From Bosea sp. ANAM02 (GTDB lineage Bacteria > Pseudomonadota > Alphaproteobacteria > Rhizobiales > Beijerinckiaceae), in NCBI RefSeq assembly GCF_011764485.1, contig NZ_AP022848.1, forward strand, positions 3,562,001 to 3,626,000: a stretch of DNA of 64,000 nt. The letters are read 5' to 3'. Numbering within the stretch: position 1 is the first letter of the stretch; each line of letters starts with the position of its first letter. The notes beneath the pieces are model-generated. The model did no database searches. It was not told the origin of the DNA and saw only the letters and a program-made list of their open reading frames with translations. The position numbers were made by a program, and so were the translations under genes. Below are positions 16,144 through 23,288 of this stretch, piece after piece.

Positions 16144-17589
16144 ATGACGACAACGCAAGACGGGCCGGCGACGGCACCGGCCGTGCGCGCCACGCCCGCC
16201 CAGATCGCCCAGATCAAGCAGCGCGCCGCCATTCTCTCGGTGATGGCGACGATCCTTCTGACGGCGGCCAAGATCGTCGGCGCCATCCTCTCCGGCTCGC
16301 TCGCGCTGCTGACCGACGCTCTTCAGGGGCTGGTCGATGTCGGTTCGACGCTGTTCACCTGGTTCGCGGTCCGCGCTTCCGACAAGCCGGCGGACGACGA
16401 GCATCATTACGGCCACGGCAAGGTCGAGGCGCTCGCAGCCCTCGTCGAGACCGCGATCCTGTTCACGCTCGCCGGCGCGATCCTGTGGGAGGCCGGCAAC
16501 CGGCTCTGGACCAATGTCATCGCCCATGTCGAGGTGACGCCGATCGTCATCGGCGTGCTCGTGCTCTCGATGATCGTCGACGCGATCCGCTGGCGCTCGC
16601 TGACGAAGGTCGCCAAGGAAACCGGCAGCGAGGCTCTGGCCGGCGAGGCGACGCATTTCTCGGCGGATTTCGTCGGCTCGGGCCTGGTGCTGATCGGCCT
16701 GATCGGCGTCTGGTACGGTTTCGAGCGGGCCGATACCGCGGCCGCCTTCGCGATCGCGGCCTATACCGCCTTCTCGGCCTATCGCCTCGCCCGGCGCGTG
16801 CTCGACACTTTGCTGGATGCGGCTCCGGAAGGCGTCGGCGAGACCCTGCGCGAGGTTGCGCGCGGCGTGCCGGGAGTCGTCGGCATCAACTGGCTGCGCG
16901 TGCGCCCCGCGGGTGGGCGCGTCCATGGCGAGATCGGCATCAGCGTCTCACGGACGCTGCCGCTCGACCGCGTCGTGGCGATCAAGGCGCAGCTCGGCGA
17001 GGCATTGTTGCAGGCCGAGCCCGGCGCGGAGATCACGATCACGGCCGACCCCGTGCAGGTCGACGACGAGACGGCGCTGGAGCGCGTGCTGCTGATCGCG
17101 CTCAAGCTCAAGATTCCGGTGCATCACGTCACCGTCCACTCGATCGGCGAGAAGCTGTCGGTGAGCATGGACATGGAGGTCGACCAGAGCCTGCCGCTCG
17201 GCGAGGCCCATGAGATCGCAACCCGGCTGGAAAGCGCGATCCGGGCCGAATTCGGCGGCGAGACCGAGGTCGAGACCCATATCGAGCCGATGGAAACCGG
17301 CCAGCCCGCAGGCCACAACGCAGCCTGGGAAACGGTCGAGGATATCGGCAAGGCGCTGGCGGGCGAGGCCGCCAAGGTGGCCGGCCCGATCCACGACATC
17401 CACAGCGTGCGCGTGCGCCAGACGGCCAAGGGGCTGGTGGTGAACTACCATTGCCGCGTCGACCCGGCGCTGGACGTCGCTGCCGTGCATCACGCGGTCG
17501 ATGCGATCGAGCGCGCGGTGCGCCTTGCCCGCCCGCAGGTCTGCCGGCTGGTGAGCCATGCGGAGCCGGCAGTGCCGGCGACACCCTAG
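16144..17589 (+). CDS. Cation diffusion facilitator (CDF) metal exporter with three C-terminal repeats
   Basis: Inner-membrane divalent metal/proton antiporter, 481 residues. The N-terminal half has about six helices. The metal site is DALQGLVDVG in the second helix and HFSADFVGSG (HxxxD) in the fifth, and HHYGHGKVEALAALVE follows the second helix. The cytoplasmic part is unusually long: three ferredoxin-like dimerisation modules can be traced at about residues 241-303, 312-383 and 403-477, each with the hxVRV...V..H..VD-like pattern. Most CDF proteins of about 300 residues carry one. Metal specificity cannot be assigned. Confidence 0.9.
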   Translation: MTTTQDGPATAPAVRATPAQIAQIKQRAAILSVMATILLTAAKIVGAILSGSLALLTDALQGLVDVGSTLFTWFAVRASDKPADDEHHYGHGKVEALAALVETAILFTLAGAILWEAGNRLWTNVIAHVEVTPIVIGVLVLSMIVDAIRWRSLTKVAKETGSEALAGEATHFSADFVGSGLVLIGLIGVWYGFERADTAAAFAIAAYTAFSAYRLARRVLDTLLDAAPEGVGETLREVARGVPGVVGINWLRVRPAGGRVHGEIGISVSRTLPLDRVVAIKAQLGEALLQAEPGAEITITADPVQVDDETALERVLLIALKLKIPVHHVTVHSIGEKLSVSMDMEVDQSLPLGEAHEIATRLESAIRAEFGGETEVETHIEPMETGQPAGHNAAWETVEDIGKALAGEAAKVAGPIHDIHSVRVRQTAKGLVVNYHCRVDPALDVAAVHHAVDAIERAVRLARPQVCRLVSHAEPAVPATP

Positions 17590-17694
17590 CCGTCATTCTC
17601 GGGGGAAGCGCAGCGCAGACCCGAGAATCTCTTTCCCAAGGAGGCTCCCTGCCCCCTCGTCCTGAGATGCTCGGGTCAAGCCCGAGCATGACGG
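17590..17694. repeat. Palindromic intergenic repeat, family C copy 1
   Basis: About 105 bp with outer arms CCGTCAT and ATGACGG and an inner CTCGGGTCAAGCCCGAG hairpin. The copy at 23194-23286 shares the CTCGGG/CCCGAG core. It starts at the CDF stop codon and lies before pepN, where it could terminate transcription or be processed from the mRNA. Confidence 0.7.
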
Positions 17695-17778
17695 CCTGAG
17701 TTTGGCACGACGGCCTCGTTTCCCTCCCGCGCCGGCATGCTCTAGAACCGCACCCTGACCTTCGCCATCAGGGATTCC

Positions 17779-20424
17779 ATGCGTACCGACGACGCCCCGC
17801 TGATCCGCCTCGAGGATTACCGCCCCAGCGACTGGTTGATCGACACCGTCGATCTCGATATCGGCCTGCATCCGCAGAAGACGCGGGTGCGCGCCCTGCT
17901 GGCGCTCAGGCCCAATCCGGAAGGACAGCCCGGCGCACCGCTGAAGCTCGACGGTGACGAACTCGTCTTGAAGTCCCTGGCCATCGACGGCCAGCCGCTC
18001 GACGCTTCCGCCTATACGGTGACGCCGCAGGCGCTGACGATCCCGAACCCGCCGCGGCATGATTTCACGCTGACGATCGAGACGGAGATCGACCCCTCCG
18101 CCAATACCAAGCTGATGGGGCTCTACCGCTCGTCGAAGGTCTATTGCACGCAGTGCGAGGCGGACGGCTTCCGCCGCATCACCTATTTCCTCGACCGGCC
18201 GGACGTGATGAGCGTCTATACGGTCAGGCTCGAAGCAGCGAAGGCGGAAGCCCCGGTGCTGCTCTCCAACGGCAATCTCGTCGCGGCCGCCGAGCTGCCG
18301 GGCGGCGATCGGCATTTCGCCGTCTGGCACGATCCGCACCCCAAACCCGCCTATCTCTTCGCGCTGGTCGGCGGGGCGCTCGACCATGTCCGGCAGGATT
18401 ACGTCACCGCCGACGGCCGCAGGGTCGAGCTCGCCGTCTATGTCGAGCCGGGCAAGGCAGACCGCGCCGGCTGGGCACTGGATTCGCTGGTGCGCTGCAT
18501 GCGCTGGGACGAGCAGGTCTTCGGCCGCAACTATGATCTCGACGTGTTCAACGTCGTCGCCGTGTCCGACTTCAACATGGGGGCGATGGAGAACAAGGGC
18601 CTCAACATCTTCAACGACAAATATGTGCTGGCTGATCCGCAGACCGCGACCGACGGCGACTACGCCTCGATCGAGGCGATCATCGCGCATGAGTATTTCC
18701 ACAACTGGACCGGCAACCGCATCACCTGTCGCGACTGGTTCCAGCTCTGCCTGAAGGAGGGCCTGACCGTCTTCCGCGACCAGGAATTCTCCTCCGACGA
18801 GCGCTCGCGCGCGGTGAAGCGCATTGCCGATGTCCGCACCTTGCGCTCGACGCAATTCTCGGAGGATGCCGGCCCCCTCGCCCATCCGGTCCGGCCGCGC
18901 GCCTACAAGGAAATCAACAACTTCTACACGCCGACGGTCTATGAGAAGGGCGCGGAGGTCATCCGCATGCTCAAGGTGCTGATCGGCGAGGATGCCTTCC
19001 GGCAGGGCATGGACCTCTATTTCGCGCGCTGCGACGGCACCGCCGCGACGATCGAGGAATTCCTCGCCTGCTTCGCCGAGACCTCCGGCCAGAACCTCGA
19101 CCATTTCGCCAGGTGGTACGAGCAGGCGGGCACGCCGACCATCGTGGCGTCGGGCCGTTACGATGCCGCGGCGAGGTGCTACACGCTCGACCTTGCCCAG
19201 AGCACGCCGCCGACGCCCGGCCAGAGCGAGAAGCTCCCGGTCGTGCTGCCGGTCAAGCTCGGCCTCGTCGGCGCGAAGGGCGACCTGCCGCTGAAGACGG
19301 CCTCGAACGCCTATGCCGGCGACGGGCTCGTCGTGCTGGACCAGCCCTCGCTATCGATGACCTTCGAGGATGTCGCGGAAGCGCCGATCCCCTCGCTGAT
19401 GCGCGGCTTCTCGGCGCCGGCGCGACTCGATCTCGATCTGTCGGATGCCGACCTGCTGCGGCTGTTCTCGGCCGACAGCGATTCCTTCAATCGCTGGCAG
19501 TCGCTCCAGAGCGTCGCGACGCGCGTGCTCGTGGCAGCCGGCAAGCGCGGTGCCGATGCTGAGGTGCTGGCAGCGACCGCCGGCAAGCTCGGCGAAGCCT
19601 TGCAGGTTTTCCTCAAGAGCGACGCGCTGTCCGATCCCGCCTTCGCCGCTCAAGTGCTGCGCCTGCCCGCGCCGGCCGATATCGCCCGCGAGATCGGTCG
19701 GGATGTCGACCCCGATGCGATCTTCGCCGCCCATCGCAAACTGTCGGCCGCAATCGGCAAGGCTCTGCTCGGCGAATTGCCGGGGCTGCGCGGGTCACTC
19801 GCGGCAAGCGGCGCCTATCGTCCCGATGCGGCCTCGGCGGGGCGGCGGGCACTACGCAACGAATTGCTCGGGCTCGCGGCGCTTGCCGCCCCGGTTGAAG
19901 CTGCCGATCTCTGCGAGGAGCAGTTCACTGCCGGCGACAATCTGACCGATCGCCTTGCTGCGCTCGCGGCAATGACGCTGATCCCGGGCGAGCGCCGCGA
20001 GGCGCTGATCGCCCGCTTTGCCGAGACCTATGCGGGCGAACCGCTGGTGCTCGACAAATGGCTGATGGCGCAGGCGCTGATCGCCGAGCCCGGTACGCTG
20101 GAGCGGGTCAAGACGCTGATGCAGCACCCCGCCTTCTCGCTCGGCAATCCCAACCGGGTGCGGGCGTTGATCGGCGGCTTCGCGGCGAACCTGACCCAGT
20201 TCAACCGGGCGGACGGCGCGGGCTATGACTTCGTCGCCGATATCGTCGTCGCGCTCGACAAGACCAACCCGCAGGTCGCCTCTCGCCTGCTTGGCTCGTT
20301 CAAGAGCTGGCGCATGCTGGAGCCCGGCCGCAAGCGCCTCGCACAGGAGGCTCTGAGCACCGTCGCGCGGCTGCCGAACCTGTCGCGGGACGTCGCCGAC
20401 ATCGCCGAAAGAGCGCTCGCCTGA
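17779..20424 (+). CDS. pepN: Aminopeptidase N
   Basis: Zinc M1-family metallopeptidase that removes N-terminal residues from peptides in the cytoplasm, 881 residues, matching the bacterial PepN of about 870-890. The exopeptidase motif GAMENKGLNIFN lies at about 267-278. The zinc site HEYFHNW is at about 304-310 with the third ligand Glu in LKEGLTVFRDQEF, about 18 residues on. The C-terminal half is the alpha-helical domain ending NLSRDVADIAERALA. It sits alone between two palindromic repeats and is read toward the histidine kinase gene. Confidence 0.96.
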   Translation: MRTDDAPLIRLEDYRPSDWLIDTVDLDIGLHPQKTRVRALLALRPNPEGQPGAPLKLDGDELVLKSLAIDGQPLDASAYTVTPQALTIPNPPRHDFTLTIETEIDPSANTKLMGLYRSSKVYCTQCEADGFRRITYFLDRPDVMSVYTVRLEAAKAEAPVLLSNGNLVAAAELPGGDRHFAVWHDPHPKPAYLFALVGGALDHVRQDYVTADGRRVELAVYVEPGKADRAGWALDSLVRCMRWDEQVFGRNYDLDVFNVVAVSDFNMGAMENKGLNIFNDKYVLADPQTATDGDYASIEAIIAHEYFHNWTGNRITCRDWFQLCLKEGLTVFRDQEFSSDERSRAVKRIADVRTLRSTQFSEDAGPLAHPVRPRAYKEINNFYTPTVYEKGAEVIRMLKVLIGEDAFRQGMDLYFARCDGTAATIEEFLACFAETSGQNLDHFARWYEQAGTPTIVASGRYDAAARCYTLDLAQSTPPTPGQSEKLPVVLPVKLGLVGAKGDLPLKTASNAYAGDGLVVLDQPSLSMTFEDVAEAPIPSLMRGFSAPARLDLDLSDADLLRLFSADSDSFNRWQSLQSVATRVLVAAGKRGADAEVLAATAGKLGEALQVFLKSDALSDPAFAAQVLRLPAPADIAREIGRDVDPDAIFAAHRKLSAAIGKALLGELPGLRGSLAASGAYRPDAASAGRRALRNELLGLAALAAPVEAADLCEEQFTAGDNLTDRLAALAAMTLIPGERREALIARFAETYAGEPLVLDKWLMAQALIAEPGTLERVKTLMQHPAFSLGNPNRVRALIGGFAANLTQFNRADGAGYDFVADIVVALDKTNPQVASRLLGSFKSWRMLEPGRKRLAQEALSTVARLPNLSRDVADIAERALA

Positions 20425-20433
20425 AGCCGCGCT

Positions 20434-20647
20434 CCGTCATTCCGGGGCTTCGCGTCAGCGGAGAGCCAGGAACCCATGAACACGGCATCGCTCCGCCCCG
20501 TCATGCTCGCCCTTGTGGCGAGCATCCACGTCTTGAACACCGTGCTTCACGAAGGAAGACGTGGATGGTCGGGACAAGCCCGACCATGACGGGAATACCG
20601 TGTTCACGAGTTGCGGGCCCGCCGCTTCGCGGCGCCCGAAATGACGG
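20434..20647. repeat. Nested palindromic repeats downstream of pepN
   Basis: The outer element has arms CCGTCATTCCGGGGC (20434 on) and GCCCGAAATGACGG (ending 20647), with a second paired layer TGAACACGGCAT/ATACCGTGTTCA. Its loop contains an entire family A element (20498-20592, arms CCGTCATGCTCG and CGACCATGACGG) that also occurs at 47745-47837 and 56865-56958. The arrangement looks like insertion of one short palindromic element into another. No open frame with supporting signals is present. Confidence 0.75.
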
Positions 20648-20692
20648 CGCGGCGGATGTTCCAAGATGGTTAACGCCGACCTGTCCAAAAGA

Positions 20693-20707
20693 TTAACGCT
20701 TCATTAC
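20693..20707 (+). promoter_or_regulatory. CtrA-like box upstream of the PleC-like kinase gene
   Basis: TTAA, seven bases, TTAC at 20693-20707 matches seven of the eight defined positions of the CtrA recognition site TTAA-N7-TTAA. It lies 172 bp before the kinase ATG, in the otherwise featureless 230 bp after the nested repeat. Single matches occur by chance in AT-rich patches, so this is only a candidate. Confidence 0.35.
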
Positions 20708-20878
20708 CCGCGCAGGATTCATCGCCACAAGCACCACAACCTAAAGGAGAATTCGACACTCCTGACTCAACTCAGGGCTAGACAAACCGGGGCGCCCGGA
20801 TTCAACTGACAGTGATTCGCGGGGATGCGGCACGTCTCCCGATCTTACTGACGGTAAAGTTCCGAAGGGGGACCGGGC

Positions 20879-23173
20879 ATGTCGCGTGCCAACGCGGGCT
20901 GCGCACCTGTGCGCGCCGATACGATTCTGGGCGTAGCGCGCTCGCTGACGCACCCGTTGTATCATCGCTTCGAAAGCTTCGAACCCACCTTCCGCACCGC
21001 GATCCCGGCGTTCGTCGGACTTTTCCTCATCATTCTCGGCGCCGGCGCGCTGATCCAGACCGCGGCCATGCGCGACGATGCCCTCGTCGACGCTGCCGGG
21101 GACATGGACCTGGTCTCGGCGCTGGTCGCCCGCGAGCTCGACAACGCCACGCTGGCGGGCAAGGAACCGGCCGCGGTGCTGGCCGCCCTGACCGCGCGCC
21201 ACCTCGCCGCCCATGGCCGCTTCGTCCATGTGAGCGGCGCCGATGGCCGCGTCATCGCCAGCGAGCCGGTGATCGGCCAGACGCAGCGCACGCTCGTCGA
21301 CTTCCTCGGCCCGACCCAGCCGCTCACCGTGTTCGGCGACCGTGTCGGCGTGATGCGCATCACCCTTCCCAACGGCGCCGACGTCTTCGCCAGCGTGCGC
21401 AATCTCGCCGCCCCGCTCGGGCAGGTCGCGGTGCTGCAGCCGGTCTCCCGCGCCCTCTCGACCTGGCAGTTGCGCCGCTCCGGCCTGATCCTGCTGTTCG
21501 GCGCCGCCGGGCTCGTGCTCGGCGTCACCACGCTCGCCTTCATGTTCCAGTCGAAGCGGGCGAGCGCCGCCGACCAGGATTGCGACTGCGTCCGCGAGCG
21601 CATCGACACGGCGCTCAACCGCGGCCATTGCGGCCTCTGGGACTGGGACCTGGCACGCGGCCGGATCTACTGGTCGGATTCGATGTATGCCCTGCTCGGC
21701 TATGACCGCAGCGGCGAGTACATGTCCTTCGGCGAGGTCTCGAGCTTCATCAACCAGGAAGATGTCGACCTCTACGCGCTGGCCGATGCGATCAGCCGCG
21801 GCGAGGCCGACCATCTCGACCGCGAGTTCCGCGTCCGCTCCGCCTCGGGCGAATGGATTTGGCTCAAGGCCCGCGCCGAGCTGGTGATCGACCGCCGTAC
21901 CCGCTCGCGCCACCTCGTCGGCATCGTCGTCGACATCTCCGAGCAGCGCCGCATGGCCGAGCGCACCGCCACCGCCGATGCCCGCCTACGGGACGCCGTC
22001 GAGGCGATCTCGGAAGCCTTCGTGCTCTGGGATGCCGACAATCGCCTCGTGCTCTGCAATGCCAAGTACCAGCAGCTCCACCAGCTTCCGGCCGAGGCCC
22101 TGCAATCCGGCGCCTCCTATGACGAGATCATGGAGCTCTCTGCCCAGCCGCAGATCGACCGCGAGCCGATGCGTGTGCAGCGCGGCGCCGCCGGCGCCTC
22201 CTATGAGGCCCGCCTGTCGGACGGCCGCTGGCTGCAGATCAACGGCCGCCGCACCAAGGATGGCGGCTCGGTCTCGGTCGGCACCGACATCACCAAGCTC
22301 AAGCAGCAGGAAGAGCGGCTGACCCAGTCCGAACACCAGCTCCTGATGCATGTCACCGATCTCAAGGCCTCGCGCCAGAAGCTCGAGGCGCAGGCCCAGC
22401 AGCTCGCCGAGCTTGCCGAGCGCTACCTGGAACAGAAGGCCGTCGCCGAAGGCGCCAATCGCGCCAAGTCCGAATTCCTCGCCAATATGAGCCATGAGCT
22501 GCGCACCCCGCTCAACGCGATCATCGGCTTCTCCGAGATCATGGAAGGCGAGCTGTTCGGCCCGCTCGGCGAGAAATACACCGACTATGTCCGCGACATC
22601 CGCACAAGCGGCGGCTACCTGCTCGGGATCATCGACGACATCCTCGACATGTCGCGCATCGAATCCGGCCGGATGCGGCTTGAGAAGACCGAGATCGCGC
22701 TCGGACCGGTGCTCGACCAGGCCCTGCGGAAGGTGCAGCCCGAGGTGGAACGCAAGCAGCTCATCCTCGCCATCGAAGGCCCGATCGACACCCATCTCGA
22801 AGCCGATCCGCACGCGCTCTACCAGATCCTCGGCAATCTCCTCGACAACGCCGCCAAGTTCACGCCGGAAGGCGGACGGATCGCGGTCCGCACCCGCCAT
22901 GTCCCCGGCGCGCTCAACATCTTCATCGAGGATACCGGCATCGGCATCCCCCGGGAGAAGCTCGACCGCGTCGGCCGGCCGTTCGAGCAGGTCGAGGGCG
23001 ATCTGGTGCGCAGCTACAAGGGCTCGGGTCTCGGCCTCGCCATCGCCCGCTCGCTCGCCGAGCTGCATGGCGGCTCGCTGAGGCTGCGCTCGGCGATGGG
23101 CGCCGGCACCATCGTCATGGTCCATCTGCCGCTCGACGGCGGTGCCGAGCGCGTGACCGCGCAGGCGGCCTGA
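20879..23173 (+). CDS. PleC-like PAS sensor histidine kinase, orphan
   Basis: Membrane-bound hybrid-free histidine kinase, 764 residues. Helices at about 40-60 and 199-219 flank an extracytoplasmic sensor segment. One PAS domain lies at about 245-365 (WDWDLARGRIYWSDSMYALLG) and a second at about 370-475, then a coiled coil. The HisKA domain has the phospho-acceptor His539 in NMSHELRTPLNAIIGFSEIM, and the ATPase has N box LLDNAAKFTPEGG, then DTGIGI and GSGLGLAIARS. Layout and HisKA sequence resemble PleC/DivJ-group kinases of the alphaproteobacterial cell-cycle network. No response regulator gene is adjacent. A GGGGGA ribosome site precedes the ATG. Confidence 0.88.
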   Translation: MSRANAGCAPVRADTILGVARSLTHPLYHRFESFEPTFRTAIPAFVGLFLIILGAGALIQTAAMRDDALVDAAGDMDLVSALVARELDNATLAGKEPAAVLAALTARHLAAHGRFVHVSGADGRVIASEPVIGQTQRTLVDFLGPTQPLTVFGDRVGVMRITLPNGADVFASVRNLAAPLGQVAVLQPVSRALSTWQLRRSGLILLFGAAGLVLGVTTLAFMFQSKRASAADQDCDCVRERIDTALNRGHCGLWDWDLARGRIYWSDSMYALLGYDRSGEYMSFGEVSSFINQEDVDLYALADAISRGEADHLDREFRVRSASGEWIWLKARAELVIDRRTRSRHLVGIVVDISEQRRMAERTATADARLRDAVEAISEAFVLWDADNRLVLCNAKYQQLHQLPAEALQSGASYDEIMELSAQPQIDREPMRVQRGAAGASYEARLSDGRWLQINGRRTKDGGSVSVGTDITKLKQQEERLTQSEHQLLMHVTDLKASRQKLEAQAQQLAELAERYLEQKAVAEGANRAKSEFLANMSHELRTPLNAIIGFSEIMEGELFGPLGEKYTDYVRDIRTSGGYLLGIIDDILDMSRIESGRMRLEKTEIALGPVLDQALRKVQPEVERKQLILAIEGPIDTHLEADPHALYQILGNLLDNAAKFTPEGGRIAVRTRHVPGALNIFIEDTGIGIPREKLDRVGRPFEQVEGDLVRSYKGSGLGLAIARSLAELHGGSLRLRSAMGAGTIVMVHLPLDGGAERVTAQAA

Positions 23174-23193
23174 GGCTCCGGCCTCCGCCGCCT

Positions 23194-23286
23194 CGTCATG
23201 CTCGGGCTTGACCCGAGCATCTCCTCCCGGAAGAGGCTCCAGCACGTCCTCGTCATGAGATTCTCGGGTCAAGCCCGAGAATGACG
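23194..23286. repeat. Palindromic intergenic repeat, family C copy 2
   Basis: Arms CGTCATGCTCGGG and CCCGAGAATGACG, with an inner CTCGGGTCAAGCCCGAG hairpin. It occupies the whole space between the convergent kinase gene and glnE, so it is well placed as a bidirectional terminator. Confidence 0.75.
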
Positions 23287-23288
23287 CT

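Noticed and set aside
20648..20878. Possible small gene before the PleC-like kinase
   Set aside because: Contains AGGAG but no following start with a plausible frame; only the CtrA-like box is notable.
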